Source: Microbacterium sp. LWH11-1.2
GTDB taxonomy: Bacteria > Actinomycetota > Actinomycetes > Actinomycetales > Microbacteriaceae
NCBI RefSeq assembly: GCF_038397745.1
Contig: NZ_CP151636.1
Span: forward strand, 124,001 to 188,000
Direction: 5' to 3'
DNA length: 64,000 nt
In this document: piece by piece, positions 45,225 to 55,101 of the stretch
Layout: every line of letters starts with the position of its first letter
Position numbering within the stretch: position 1 is the first letter of the stretch
The notes under the pieces: generated by a model
Told to the model about the DNA's origin: nothing
What the model saw: the letters and a program-made list of their open reading frames with translations, nothing else
Database searches by the model: none
Translations under genes and position numbers: made by a program

Positions 45225-46232
45225 ATGCAATCGTTCTCCAAGTCGCGTCGTCTCGCGACCGTGACCGCAACCATCATCGCCGTCGCCCTGGTCTCAACAG
45301 CCTGTTCGCCTGGTGGTTCAGGCAACTCCGCCAACGCCTCGTGCGAAGAGGAGTACACCATCGGCTTCAGTCACCCCGCAAGCGAGGCATCAGCCGTCAA
45401 GGTCGTCAAGGAGGCTGCTGCGGCGCATGCGGAAGAGCTCGGCTGCATCACGGTCCTGCTCGATAACACCAGCGGAATGAACCTCGAAACCCAGCGCTCC
45501 ACACTCGAGAGCTGGGTCACCCAGAAGGTCGACGCGATCGTCGTCCTGCCCGTGGACCCCGCAGCGCTGGAGAACCTGCGGGAGAAGGCGCAATCGCAAG
45601 GCACGAAGTGGCTGACCTACGTGGCCTCCAACCCCGAAGAGGACGGAACCGTCGGATTCGACAACGAGACGGCCGGCAAAGACATGGCAGCCTACCTCGG
45701 CGAGTGGGTCGCCGAGAAGCACCCGGACGGTGACATCACGGCCGCCGTGACCACCGCAACGCCGCTTCCGTCGATCCAGCCGCGTGTGCTCCCGGCCATC
45801 AGCCTTCTCGAGTCCTCCGGCATCGATGTCGTCTCGCAGCAGGACTGCGCTGCGCAGGACTGCGGCCTGCAGCTCGCTGAGGACGCACTCCGCGCACACC
45901 CGAATCTGCGCGTGTTTATCGGCCTCAACGATGATGCAGCGCTCGGAGCGCTGCGAGCCTTCCAGAACGCCAAGGTGGATCTCGACGAGGTGTTCGTCGC
46001 CGGGTTCGACGGTGCTGAAGAGGCGCTCGTCTCACTGCGGGACAAGACCGGATACACCGCATCGTCGGCGATTCCGACGATCGAACTCGGTGCGTCGGTC
46101 GTCGACAACGCCATCGCTACGATCACCGGCGATGGGGATGCGAGCAAGCAGACGCCGATGTTCCTCGTCAACCCGTCCGACAGCGAGAAGATCGCTGAGC
46201 TGCTCAAGGCATACACCACGTTCGCCAAGTGA
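45225..46232 (+). CDS. Ribose-type ABC transporter substrate-binding lipoprotein
   Basis: 335-residue exported lipoprotein with lipobox STAC (Cys at about 26), of the RbsB/type-1 periplasmic-binding-protein group; LNDDAALGALRAFQNA and VFVAGFDGAEEAL are typical of the sugar-binding domain hinge. GAGGAAA precedes the ATG at 45225. First gene of a five-gene plus-strand operon (ATPase, permease, esterase, drug/metabolite transporter). The cargo is probably the substrate of this catabolic region; type-1 binding proteins also take non-sugars, so a sugar is not certain. Confidence 0.88.
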   Translation: MQSFSKSRRLATVTATIIAVALVSTACSPGGSGNSANASCEEEYTIGFSHPASEASAVKVVKEAAAAHAEELGCITVLLDNTSGMNLETQRSTLESWVTQKVDAIVVLPVDPAALENLREKAQSQGTKWLTYVASNPEEDGTVGFDNETAGKDMAAYLGEWVAEKHPDGDITAAVTTATPLPSIQPRVLPAISLLESSGIDVVSQQDCAAQDCGLQLAEDALRAHPNLRVFIGLNDDAALGALRAFQNAKVDLDEVFVAGFDGAEEALVSLRDKTGYTASSAIPTIELGASVVDNAIATITGDGDASKQTPMFLVNPSDSEKIAELLKAYTTFAK

Positions 46233-46267
46233 GAGTCGTACCGAGGAAGAGGCGAGAGGAGCGGCCG

Positions 46268-47779
46268 ATGGTCGTCGCGCTGGAGACGAAGGGCCTGGAG
46301 AAGAGCTTCGGCTCGAACCGAGTACTGAAAGGCATCAGCCTGGAGTTTCGCTCCGGCGAGGTGACGGCGCTCCTCGGAGCGAACGGAGCAGGGAAGTCCA
46401 CTTTCCTCGGATGCATAAGCGGTGCCGAAGCACCGTCATCCGGTCAGATCCTGATACACGGCGAGGAACACTCGGGGTCCAGCCCCAGGGAGTCGATCGA
46501 AGCCGGGATCGGAATGATCTACCAGCATTTCCAGCTGATCTCCTCGCTCAGCATCGCCGACAACGTCTTCCTCGGTTCCGAAGTACGCACAGTCCTGGGC
46601 GCGACCGACCGTCGCGCCCAGGAGCGCGAGACCCTGAGCCTGCTGCTGCCGCTGGGACTGACGCTGAATCCTGCCGCAACGGTCGGGAGCCTCAGCGTCG
46701 GTCAGCAGCAGGTGGTCGAGATCGTGCGTGCACTGCGACGCGACCCGAAGGTGTTGATCCTGGACGAGCCAACGGCGGCACTGAGCCACAGCGAAGTGTC
46801 GGCGTTGCTGGAGTTGGTCTCGATGCTCGCGCGCACACGGGACATCGCAGTGATCTACGTCAGCCACATCTTGTCGGAGATCGTTCACGTTGCCGATCGC
46901 GCGATCGTGTTGCGAGACGGCGTCCTATATGAGGACCGGAGACGCGGAGAGTTCGAGATCTCAGACCTCGTCGACTTCATCTCCCCGAACAAACGACTGC
47001 CGTCGGTGCGGGACACGAGGGACGCGAGCGCCGAGATCGCGCTGGGGCTCTCGTCATTCAGCGGCTCGGCCAGCGGCCCCGTCGACCTCGGCGTGCGCGA
47101 GGGGGAGATCATCGGAGTCTTCGGACTGCTGGGATCCGGGCGGACGAACCTGGTCGAGACGCTGGCAGGCGTTCGTCCCACCCACGCAGGCACGGCAAGA
47201 GTGGGCGGCACTGTGCTGAACGCCCGGACTCCGCGCGATGCGGCGGCGCGAGGGATCGTCCTGGTGCCCGCCGACCGCAAACTCCAAGCCCTGTTCCCCG
47301 ACATGACGGCCGTTGACAACGTCGTGCTCCCGCATATGCGGAAACTGGGGAAGTTCGGCATTCGCTCGAGGCGTTCGGAACGAGCTGCCTTCGACACGAT
47401 CGCCGATGCGCTCGCCCTGCACCCGCGTGAGCCCGATCAGGCAGGCGGCGCGTTCTCCGGGGGGAACGCGCAGAAGCTCATGATCGGACGATGGACCAAC
47501 CCGGCCAGCGACGCGAAGGTGCTCCTGTTCGACGAGCCGACCCAGGGAGTGGATGTCGGCGCTCGAGAAGACATCTACGCCTTCGTCAGAGCATTCGTGT
47601 CCGAGCCCGGCCGGTGCGCGATATTCACGACCAGCGACTACGAAGAGGCAGTCAGCCTCGCCGATCGAATCGTCGTGCTGCATGAGGGCGAGGTCCAGGC
47701 GATCATCGACTCCTCTGCTAGCGAGGCAGAGCTCATGTCGCTGGCCTTCGGCGAAGACACGACACTCAGCACCCAATGA
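46268..47779 (+). CDS. Ribose-type ABC transporter ATPase, two nucleotide-binding domains
   Basis: 503-residue RbsA-like ATPase with two fused ABC domains. The first has Walker A GANGAGKST (residues 37-45), signature LSVGQQQ and Walker B VLILDEPTAAL. The second has a degenerate Walker A (GLLGSGRTNL), signature FSGGNAQKL and Walker B VLLFDEPTQGVD, as usual for the family. The ATG at 46268 has AGAGGAG upstream; a GTG at 46229 overlapping the previous stop is an alternative. Confidence 0.92.
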   Translation: MVVALETKGLEKSFGSNRVLKGISLEFRSGEVTALLGANGAGKSTFLGCISGAEAPSSGQILIHGEEHSGSSPRESIEAGIGMIYQHFQLISSLSIADNVFLGSEVRTVLGATDRRAQERETLSLLLPLGLTLNPAATVGSLSVGQQQVVEIVRALRRDPKVLILDEPTAALSHSEVSALLELVSMLARTRDIAVIYVSHILSEIVHVADRAIVLRDGVLYEDRRRGEFEISDLVDFISPNKRLPSVRDTRDASAEIALGLSSFSGSASGPVDLGVREGEIIGVFGLLGSGRTNLVETLAGVRPTHAGTARVGGTVLNARTPRDAAARGIVLVPADRKLQALFPDMTAVDNVVLPHMRKLGKFGIRSRRSERAAFDTIADALALHPREPDQAGGAFSGGNAQKLMIGRWTNPASDAKVLLFDEPTQGVDVGAREDIYAFVRAFVSEPGRCAIFTTSDYEEAVSLADRIVVLHEGEVQAIIDSSASEAELMSLAFGEDTTLSTQ

Positions 47780-47816
47780 ACCTTCACGCTTCACGTTTCA
47801 CCAGAGGATCCCTCAC

Positions 47817-48878
47817 ATGATGTCGACGAAAACAGCACACACACCGACCGCACCGTCCACGACACCTCGCAAGAGCGTGCTGCTGCGGTTCCGCCAAGCC
47901 ATGGATCTCCAGCTGGTGATCCTCGTCATTGCCACCGTCCTGCTCATGGGTGGCTTCACCGCAGCCTCTCCAATGTTCTTCACGGCGGACAATCTGCTCA
48001 ACATCGCGAACCAGAATGCGTCGACGTTCATCGTCGCTGCCGCGGCCGGGATGCTTCTTATGGCGGGATACGTCGACATGTCTGTGGGGTCGGTCATGGC
48101 ACTGGCCGGCGTCTGCGCCGCGTTCGCATCGATCGAGTACGGAATGATCGCCGGCATCGTGTGCGCCGTGCTGGTCGGAACGCTGGTGGGCACGCTGAAC
48201 GGAGTGCTAATCGGCCAGATCGGCATGTCGCCCATCGTCGTGACGCTCGGTGTGCTCGCGGCCGCGCGCGGACTCGCGCAGTTGCTCTCTCCCGGCTCGC
48301 TCTATGGTCTGCCCGTTGACCTCATCGGAATGGGATCAGGTGTGTTCCTCGGCATACCCATCCTGGTCTGGATCGCCGGAGTGATCTGTGCGATCTTCTG
48401 GTTCGTGTCCGCGAGGATGCCCGCGGGCAAGCACACACTCGCAGTAGGAGCGAACCCGCGCGCAGCGTTCCTGACCGGCATCCCGGTCAAGTCGTTCGTC
48501 ATGGTGCTGTACATCGTCGTGGGCATCAGTGTCGGAATCGCCGCGATCATGCAGGTCGCGCGACTCGGCAGCGCACCGTCCGGCACGCTCGGTCTGGGGT
48601 TCGAAGTCGCCGTCCTGACCGCTGTCCTTCTGGGAGGCGTGCCATTCACAGGTGGACGAGGCAGCGTCATCGGAGTTCTTATCGGTGTGTGGCTGATCGC
48701 AGTCCTCGGCAATGGACTCACGCTGCTGAACGTGCCGACCGAGATCTCCGGGATCGTCACGGGTGTCGTTCTCGTCCTCGCCGCTGCGAGCTCGCTGAGC
48801 GGTTTCCAGCGGCGAAGAAGGCGTCCGCGTCGAGTGCAGCTGAGCGCGCGCACCGCTGCCGTTCGCGTCTCCAAGTAA
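47817..48878 (+). CDS. Ribose-type ABC transporter permease
   Basis: 353-residue RbsC-like membrane permease with about eight to ten hydrophobic segments and family segments GYVDMSVGSVMALAG, GNGLTLLNV and GGVPFTGGRGS. The C-terminus is Arg-rich and cytoplasmic. It works with the ATPase and binding protein just upstream. The ATG at 47817 (ATGATG) follows AGAGGA. Confidence 0.92.
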   Translation: MMSTKTAHTPTAPSTTPRKSVLLRFRQAMDLQLVILVIATVLLMGGFTAASPMFFTADNLLNIANQNASTFIVAAAAGMLLMAGYVDMSVGSVMALAGVCAAFASIEYGMIAGIVCAVLVGTLVGTLNGVLIGQIGMSPIVVTLGVLAAARGLAQLLSPGSLYGLPVDLIGMGSGVFLGIPILVWIAGVICAIFWFVSARMPAGKHTLAVGANPRAAFLTGIPVKSFVMVLYIVVGISVGIAAIMQVARLGSAPSGTLGLGFEVAVLTAVLLGGVPFTGGRGSVIGVLIGVWLIAVLGNGLTLLNVPTEISGIVTGVVLVLAAASSLSGFQRRRRRPRRVQLSARTAAVRVSK

Positions 48879-48931
48879 GCCCCCCACCCACCGACGGACG
48901 CGGGTCGTTCGTCATACCAGAGGAGAACCAC

Positions 48932-49894
48932 ATGAGCTCACAGGCACCAGTGGCCGCAGACGCAGGCGAGTTCCTCGCCGTCGTGAAGGACGCACCACCC
49001 CTCGACACTCAGAGCGCGGAGCAGAACCGGCTGGATCTCGAGCAGGCGATCCCGCTGACGGGAGTCGGGGCAGATGTCATGCTCGTCGAGGACACAGAGA
49101 TCGCAGGAGTCAGGGTCCGTGTCCACGCATACTCCAACCAGCCCGACCAACCCTGCATCGTGTATTTCCACGGTGGCGGCTGGGTCATCGGCGATCCAGA
49201 TCTCGCCGACTCCACCACCCGCGATCTCGCTCTTCATGCCCAGGCGACCGTCGTCAGCGTCGACTACCGTCGCGCACCGGAGAACCAGTTCCCTGCGGCT
49301 CACGAAGACGCTGTCGCCGTGACGAAGGCGCTGCTCTCCGGCAGCGCTGGACTGTCGATCAACCCGGATGCCGTCGCGGTCGCCGGGGACAGCGCGGGCG
49401 GCAATCTTGCGGCCGGGGTGGCGCTGGCCCTCCGGCACGCCGAGCGCCAGCCGGTTCACCAGGTGCTGATCTACCCGAACCTGGATTGGGACATGATCCG
49501 CGAGTCCGAGGCGTGGCGCACCTACGGCGAAGGGCACTTCCTCACGGCTCGTGATCTGAGGTACTTCTACGCCGCCTACGCCCCGAATGCTGACGGTTCG
49601 GATGCAGATGACCTACGTCTGAATCCGGGGAAGGCGACCGACCTCAGCGGACTCCCGAAGGCGCTCGTCCTCACCGCCGAATGCGATCCGATCCGCGACA
49701 GCGGAGAAGACTATGCGCGACGGCTGAGCGAGGCCGGTGTCGACACGACATGCGTGAGATTCCAGGGGCAGGTTCACCCGTTCTTCTACATGGGCGGAAT
49801 CATCAAGGACGCCCTCGCTGCACGGCGATTCGTCGGTGCAGAGCTTCGAGCCACGTTCACTGAGGTTGCAGCCAGTACGGCAGCGAAGAATTGA
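48932..49894 (+). CDS. Alpha/beta hydrolase, hormone-sensitive-lipase type
   Basis: 320-residue esterase or amidase of the HSL group. The oxyanion motif is FHGGGW, the nucleophile Ser lies in GDSAGG, the acid in AECDPIRD and the His in QVHPFF. No signal peptide, so it acts inside the cell, probably hydrolysing an ester or amide of the imported compound. AGAGGAGAA precedes the ATG at 48932. It follows the permease by 53 bp in the same operon. Confidence 0.9.
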   Translation: MSSQAPVAADAGEFLAVVKDAPPLDTQSAEQNRLDLEQAIPLTGVGADVMLVEDTEIAGVRVRVHAYSNQPDQPCIVYFHGGGWVIGDPDLADSTTRDLALHAQATVVSVDYRRAPENQFPAAHEDAVAVTKALLSGSAGLSINPDAVAVAGDSAGGNLAAGVALALRHAERQPVHQVLIYPNLDWDMIRESEAWRTYGEGHFLTARDLRYFYAAYAPNADGSDADDLRLNPGKATDLSGLPKALVLTAECDPIRDSGEDYARRLSEAGVDTTCVRFQGQVHPFFYMGGIIKDALAARRFVGAELRATFTEVAASTAAKN

Positions 49895-49937
49895 GTGCCC
49901 ACCGCGGCGAGGACCGCCGCTGCGGGCGAGGTCGGCG

Positions 49938-50891
49938 ATGAGCAGTGACGGCCGGACGTTCCCCGCCTGGTTCGCGCTCTTCGGTTCCGGGATCGCCGGC
50001 GTTCTCGTCGCAGTGCAGTCGCAGTCCAACGCAGCGCTGAGCGGGGAGATCGGCGACGGGTACCTGGCGTCGGCGATCTCCTTCGGCTCGGGACTACTCG
50101 TGATGCTGGTGGTCCTGCTCTTCTCCTCGCGCGGCCGACAGGGCCTGCGGCGCGTTCACACGCAGGTGAGGGCAGGGACGCTCCCTGTCTGGGCTCTTAC
50201 CGGCGGGGCATGTGGCGCATTCTTCGTTCTCGGACAGGGACTCGCTGCGTCGGCGACAGGCGTGGCGCTCTTCACTGTCGGCATCGTCGGCGGCCAGGTA
50301 CTCGGCGGTCTGCTGATCGACAGGATCGGCGTCGGTCCGAGCGGCGTCGTCAGGCCGAGCGTTCAGCGGGTCGTCGGAATGATCCTCGCCGTGGGGGCCG
50401 TGGCCATCGCCGTGCTATCCGATCAGAGTTCCTTCATCGCCGTCGGCCGACAGTTCTGGTTGATACTGATCCCGGTCGTCGCGGGGATCGCCGTCGCTTG
50501 GCAGTCTGCAGTCAACGGTCTTGTGCGCGTCGCTGCCGACAGCGCCGCGTCGGCGACGACCGTGAACTTCATCATCGGAACATCCGTACTGTTCATCGCA
50601 GCCGTCGTCTCGGTCAGCATCCAGGGTTGGCCGCACCATTGGCCGAGCAATCCCGGCTACTACATCGGTGGCTTCGTCGGCACCCTCTTCATCGGCCTCG
50701 CGGCCGTCTTCGTGCGCACAGTCGGCGTGCTGTTGCTGAGCATGTCGAACGTTGCAGGGCAGCTCCTGGCCGCCGTGGCGCTCGAGTCTGCCCTCCCCCT
50801 GGCAGAGGGATCGACGCCAGGACTTCTCGCTGGAGTCGCCGTTGCTCTCTGCGCGGTCACGATCGCGGCGCTCCCCCGCCGTACCCGGTGA
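49938..50891 (+). CDS. DMT-type transporter (YdcZ/DUF606 family)
   Basis: 317-residue integral membrane protein made of two repeats of about five hydrophobic segments, matching the YdcZ-type drug/metabolite transporters; most relatives are export carriers of unknown cargo. The repeat units are visible as VAVQSQSNAALSGEIGDGYL in the first half and AWQSAVNGLVRVAADSAASA in the second. Start ATG at 49938 after GCGAGGTCGGCG. Last gene of the operon; it could export a pathway product or intermediate. Confidence 0.8.
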   Translation: MSSDGRTFPAWFALFGSGIAGVLVAVQSQSNAALSGEIGDGYLASAISFGSGLLVMLVVLLFSSRGRQGLRRVHTQVRAGTLPVWALTGGACGAFFVLGQGLAASATGVALFTVGIVGGQVLGGLLIDRIGVGPSGVVRPSVQRVVGMILAVGAVAIAVLSDQSSFIAVGRQFWLILIPVVAGIAVAWQSAVNGLVRVAADSAASATTVNFIIGTSVLFIAAVVSVSIQGWPHHWPSNPGYYIGGFVGTLFIGLAAVFVRTVGVLLLSMSNVAGQLLAAVALESALPLAEGSTPGLLAGVAVALCAVTIAALPRRTR

Positions 50892-51307
50892 GGCGCCAGC
50901 TGGCGGGGAGAGCGATGCGCATGATGGCAGGGATCCTGGTCAGCTGACGATCGATCGAGTCAGGATCCCCGGGACGATTCCTCGCAGGGCCGCCTCGGCG
51001 GTGGAGAGTGAACCAGTTCGCGGTGCCCATCGCGAAGTGATTTGACCGGCGCACCGAGCCGGGCGGCCGTCTCTCGCCTTCACCCATCGAGCATCCCGCC
51101 CCGATGACTGGCGGCGTTCGGCTTATTAGCGAGCGAGATCAGACCACCGTCACGGCGGCCGTGTCGATCGATGCTCGCTGCCTCGCGCGCTGACAGTCCA
51201 CGGCGGCGACATCGAAGAGGGATGCTCACGCCTCGCGTCGGGCTTCCTTCACGATGATCTTGACCTCACCTGCGACGGGGAGTCCTTGCACACGGACGGG
51301 TGACCTG
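50892..51307. other. Noncoding stretch before hairpin
   Basis: 416 bp without a convincing gene between the transporter and the second M24 gene. No conserved motif or repeat stands out; short frames have no family resemblance. Confidence 0.6.
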
Positions 51308-51339
51308 GCGCGGCTCCGCTCCTCGGAGCGGAGCCGCGC
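51308..51339 (-). terminator. Hairpin terminator after second M24 gene
   Basis: 15-bp stem (51308-51322 with 51325-51339) with a very short loop, 5 bp downstream of the M24 stop at 51345 on the minus strand. Confidence 0.65.
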
Positions 51340-51344
51340 GGGTC

Positions 51345-52727
51345 TCAGGCCTGTCCTTGCCCCCAGATCGTGTTCAGGTGCGACTGCGAGTCGCGCTCGT
51401 TCTTCAACGGACCGCCGACGGCGATGTAGCGCGGGCCTGCGATAAGCAGCTCTTCCGCCGGGAACTTGGTGATGACCTCGCACCCGGTCGCCGTGACGAC
51501 GACTTCCTCTTCGATCCGTGCGGCGCCCCATCCATCGGCAGACGGCCAGTAAGTCTCGAGCGCGAAGACCATGCCCTCTTTGAGCTCTTCCGGGTGATCA
51601 AAGGACGTGAGGCGCGAGAAGATCGGCTTCTCCCAGATCGACAGCCCGACGCCGTGACCGTACTGTAGAGCAAACGCCGCTTCCTCGTCGGCGAATCCGA
51701 ACTCCTGAGCTGTCGGCCACACCGCGCAGATGTCGGCTGTCGTCGCGCCCGGCCTCACGAGAGCGATCGCACGGTCCATGTACTCCCGAGCGCGCGTATA
51801 CGCATCCTTCTGCTGCCTCGATGCCGATCCCACCGCGAACGTCCGGTAGTAGCAGGTGCGATACCCGTTCCAGCTGTGCAGGATGTCGAAGAACGCCGGA
51901 TCACCCGGGCGGATGAGGCGATCGCTGAACACGTGAGGGTGCGGTGAGCATCGTTCTCCGGAGATCGCATTCACACCCTCGACGTACTCGGAGCCGAGGT
52001 CGTACAGGGTCTTGGCAACAAGACCGACGGCTTCGTTCTCACGCACCCCCGGCCGCAGGAAGCGATAGAGCTCCTCATACGCGGCATCCACCATCGAGGC
52101 GGCCTGCGTGAGCAACCGGATCTCGTCATGCGTCTTGATCCGTCGAGCCTCCATGAACACCTGCTGGCCGTCGACGACCGTGATCCCCTCCTTCTGCAGT
52201 GCGAAGAGGATGGGGAGCTCGATGACGTCGACGCCCAACGGCTCGTGCGCGACCCCGAACTTCTCCAGCTCGCGCTTGATCTTGCGCGCGACCTCCTCCG
52301 CGACACCCGCGTCAGGCGGGAACGCTCCGCGAAGCGTCGAGATACCCGCCCGTGCGCCCGACTCCAGACGCGGACGTTTCGTGCCCTCGTGCGGCGCATG
52401 CGGATCAGCATCCATCTCCGACGAGGTCACGTCGAGCCACGGGTTGTAGAGCGCATGGTGCTTCGCTGCCGAGCCGAAATCCCACGAGATCGGATCGGTG
52501 TTGCGGGTGAGCAGACTGAATCGGATCAGTTTGTCCATGGCCCACGTGCCGATGTGAGTCGACGTCATGTATCGGATGTTCGAGAAGTCGAACGCCAGAA
52601 CAGCTCCGAGATCCGACGAAGCCAGTTCGCTCTTCAACCGGCTGAGGCGCTCGTCGCGCAGGCGGTCGAAGTCGACGCGCGCCTCCCAGTCGACACCGTT
52701 GGTGCCTGTCGTGCCCGTGCTCTTCAT
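51345..52727 (-). CDS. M24-family creatinase-like hydrolase (copy B)
   Basis: 460-residue paralogue of the protein at 32395-33651, with an insertion near residue 100 (TSSEMDADPHAPHEG). The metal segment FFDILHSWNGYRTCYYRTF again has Cys where a ligand Asp is expected, and both copies share ISGERC-S/N-PHPH. GHGVGLSIWEKP, ALETYWPS and RIEEE are the remaining His/Glu positions. GGAGG is 7 nt before the ATG at 52727. Downstream of a monooxygenase on the same strand. Substrate unknown. Confidence 0.85.
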   Translation of the reverse strand: MKSTGTTGTNGVDWEARVDFDRLRDERLSRLKSELASSDLGAVLAFDFSNIRYMTSTHIGTWAMDKLIRFSLLTRNTDPISWDFGSAAKHHALYNPWLDVTSSEMDADPHAPHEGTKRPRLESGARAGISTLRGAFPPDAGVAEEVARKIKRELEKFGVAHEPLGVDVIELPILFALQKEGITVVDGQQVFMEARRIKTHDEIRLLTQAASMVDAAYEELYRFLRPGVRENEAVGLVAKTLYDLGSEYVEGVNAISGERCSPHPHVFSDRLIRPGDPAFFDILHSWNGYRTCYYRTFAVGSASRQQKDAYTRAREYMDRAIALVRPGATTADICAVWPTAQEFGFADEEAAFALQYGHGVGLSIWEKPIFSRLTSFDHPEELKEGMVFALETYWPSADGWGAARIEEEVVVTATGCEVITKFPAEELLIAGPRYIAVGGPLKNERDSQSHLNTIWGQGQA

Positions 52728-52872
52728 TGCTTTCCTCCAGGTCGGACGCGACGGCGCGCCACGATGCGGGTTGGGTGTGAGTAAACGGTCGAGGCTGTCA
52801 CGGCGCCGGTCGACCGAGGGGCCGCCTGCGGCGCACTGGCACACGCAGACGACCGCCGGCGCTGCGGGCGGA

Positions 52873-54069
52873 TCAGACGATGGGCAGGACGAAGCGCGCG
52901 TCTTCTTCCCGGCCGAAGATCACCTTTCCGAATGCCTCGTAGCCACTCGCTCCGAGCGTGTGGCCATGGCGCGATGCCGTGGCCTGGTCGCGCCAGATCC
53001 GCTGGAGCGGCGACACGTCTGCGAAACCTCCCGATCCGTGGGCGGTCATGAGGTCGTGGATCATGTTCGTGATGGTCTCGACCACCCACGCGGCCTTCGC
53101 CCGCATCTCGATGCGCTCGCTGTAAGGCGCGTAATACCCCGTCTCCGTCCCGGCGTAGATCTCGTCGGCGACCTGTGCCGCGACGAGCTCCGCGGCCGTG
53201 AGGTCGACGGTCGCCTTGGCTATCGCGGTCTGGAAGAGGACGGAGTCCGCCTGCTTCGCATAGCCGGTGTAGGCGATCGGCTTGGATTCGGCCTTCTCGA
53301 TCACGAAGTCGAGAGCCGCGCGTCCCATTCCCAGGTGCGGTCCGACGAGCTTCATGAACAGCGACGGCACGAAGATCGTCTTATAGGCGGCCTCCGGGTT
53401 GTCGCCGAGATATCCGCCCTCCACGGCGGCAGTCAGCGGGAGGACCCGATATGCGGGAACGAAGACGTCCTCGGCGATCTGCATGACGCTCGCCGTCGAC
53501 TTCATCCCTGCGACGAACCAGTTGTCGTCATAAGTGAGGTCAGCCGTCGGGATCAGGGCGAGGCCCGCGTCGACGACCTCTCCGGCGTCGTTCTTCAGCG
53601 GAATGCCGAGAAGCGACCACGTGGCATGCATGCTGCCGGTGCCATAGCCCCACTTGCCGGTGACACGGTATCCGCCTTCGACGGGCTCCGCTTCAGAGGT
53701 GGTTGCGAGCACGATCGAGATGAACGAGTCGAGGCCATCGCCCCAGACGTCCTGCTGTGCGCGCTCATCCATAAGGCTGAGTACCCAGGCGCCGGAATCG
53801 AGGATGCCGTCCACCCACGCCAGGCTGCCGTCACCGCGACCGATGGCTCGTGCCACAGCATGGGCTTCGCGCGTGTTGGCCGCAAGCCCGCCGAACTTCG
53901 TCGGAGCGGAGATGCTGAAGGCGCCCGTCGCAGCGACCGCCTCGAAGACCTCGCGCGAGATACGACGGTTCTGATCGGCTTCGCGTCCGCCCGCAATGAG
54001 CTGAGGGCGCAACTGGTCGATCTTCTCGACGATCGCTGCGATTTCGGGCCGAATTCCTGTCATTGCCAT
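52873..54069 (-). CDS. Flavin-dependent monooxygenase, acyl-CoA dehydrogenase fold (intact paralogue)
   Basis: 398-residue class D flavin monooxygenase-like protein, closely related to the frameshifted gene at 34952-36155: SAPTKFGGLAAN, GRGDGSLAWVDGIL, GKWGYGTGSMHATW, NWFVAGMKSTASVMQI and ASRHGHTLGASGYEA are shared with small changes. It probably uses reduced flavin from a separate reductase. GAGGAG lies 7 nt before the ATG at 54069. It is encoded upstream of M24 copy B, with a 145-bp gap. Confidence 0.87.
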   Translation of the reverse strand: MAMTGIRPEIAAIVEKIDQLRPQLIAGGREADQNRRISREVFEAVAATGAFSISAPTKFGGLAANTREAHAVARAIGRGDGSLAWVDGILDSGAWVLSLMDERAQQDVWGDGLDSFISIVLATTSEAEPVEGGYRVTGKWGYGTGSMHATWSLLGIPLKNDAGEVVDAGLALIPTADLTYDDNWFVAGMKSTASVMQIAEDVFVPAYRVLPLTAAVEGGYLGDNPEAAYKTIFVPSLFMKLVGPHLGMGRAALDFVIEKAESKPIAYTGYAKQADSVLFQTAIAKATVDLTAAELVAAQVADEIYAGTETGYYAPYSERIEMRAKAAWVVETITNMIHDLMTAHGSGGFADVSPLQRIWRDQATASRHGHTLGASGYEAFGKVIFGREEDARFVLPIV

Positions 54070-54414
54070 GGCACTCTCCTCGTGGCGGCGCGGTCGGCTG
54101 TTCCGGCCGTGTCTCGCGTGTTCAACAACAATGACGGAGCATCCCCATTGTGTCAAGTGCCACTGTACATCTGCCGTGGGGGCGCTGCAGAAGGAGCTTC
54201 TCTCCCCAGGCCCAGCGCGCCAAACCTCGTGGAGACTTTCGCGGCCTGGAAACGCCGCAGGGATCGACCATCGTCGACGTCGACGACAAGGAGAGAAGCG
54301 ACGGATCGGAGGACGGCGTGCCTCTGACTCTCCTCCGGAGCACGAATCGTGCATCACACAGGACGACGTGCCATGCCGGAGAGCCGTCGGCTTCAGACGC
54401 TGGAGGGGTGGGCT
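54070..54414. other. Noncoding stretch upstream of monooxygenase
   Basis: 345 bp with no convincing gene. Contains an ATCGTCGACGTCGACGA-type repeat near 54270 and the presumed promoter of the monooxygenase near its start. No LacI-type site was seen. Confidence 0.55.
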
Positions 54415-55008
54415 TCAGACGTTCGGGGTGTCGTGTCTGCCGATGACAAACCACACCCCACGGGCAGGGACCGCCCCCCTGTTGGCCAGCAGATGCGGCC
54501 GCGACGATTCGAAATGGAGCGAATCGCCGGGCGACAGCTCGTAGGTGTCGAAATCAAGCTGGAGCGTCAGCACACCCTCCAGCATGTACCCGTACTCGAT
54601 CCCAGCGTGACGCATGAGCCGCCCGTCCACCGAACTGGAGGCGCCGGGATCGTATGTGATGAGCAACGCCTCGACCGCACCGCCCTGCGACATCGCGAGC
54701 CGCTCCCATCGGACGCCGTTCTCCATCTCGATCACAGGGCCATCGCCCGCGCGCTGGACATCGGACCGCGCAACGGCCGCAGAGGAGCCTCTCGAATGGT
54801 CGGATCCCATGCCGAGCAGGTCGTCAGCCGATACCTCGAGGAGATTCGCGAGGGCATAGAGGGTGGACACGGAAGGCTGGGACTTTCCTGTCTCGACCTG
54901 CGATATGAGGCTGGGCGACACGCCGAGCGACTGCGCGACGCTACGGAGGCTCAGGCTTCGCGACTGCCGAGCTTGTCGCAGGCGCGTTCCCAGTTCATCA
55001 GCGGCCAC
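54415..55008 (-). CDS. XRE-family regulator with C-terminal cupin domain
   Basis: 197-residue regulator: an N-terminal XRE helix-turn-helix (LGVSPSLISQVETGKSQPSV) followed by a cupin domain (MRHAGIEYGYMLEGVLTLQL, SPGDSLHFESSRPHLLAN) that probably binds a small effector. This arrangement is common for regulators of amine, amino acid or polyamine catabolism. The GTG at 55008 has GGAG 8 nt upstream. It lies between the Rid gene and the monooxygenase on the same strand. Confidence 0.9.
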   Translation of the reverse strand: MAADELGTRLRQARQSRSLSLRSVAQSLGVSPSLISQVETGKSQPSVSTLYALANLLEVSADDLLGMGSDHSRGSSAAVARSDVQRAGDGPVIEMENGVRWERLAMSQGGAVEALLITYDPGASSSVDGRLMRHAGIEYGYMLEGVLTLQLDFDTYELSPGDSLHFESSRPHLLANRGAVPARGVWFVIGRHDTPNV

Positions 55009-55101
55009 AATATGATCTCCGTTGCCTCAATCATGCGATTCGGCAAGACTATCGTGCCAGGCTCAAAGTCCGTGCAACGCGACTACACAGAGCGATGGGT
55101 G

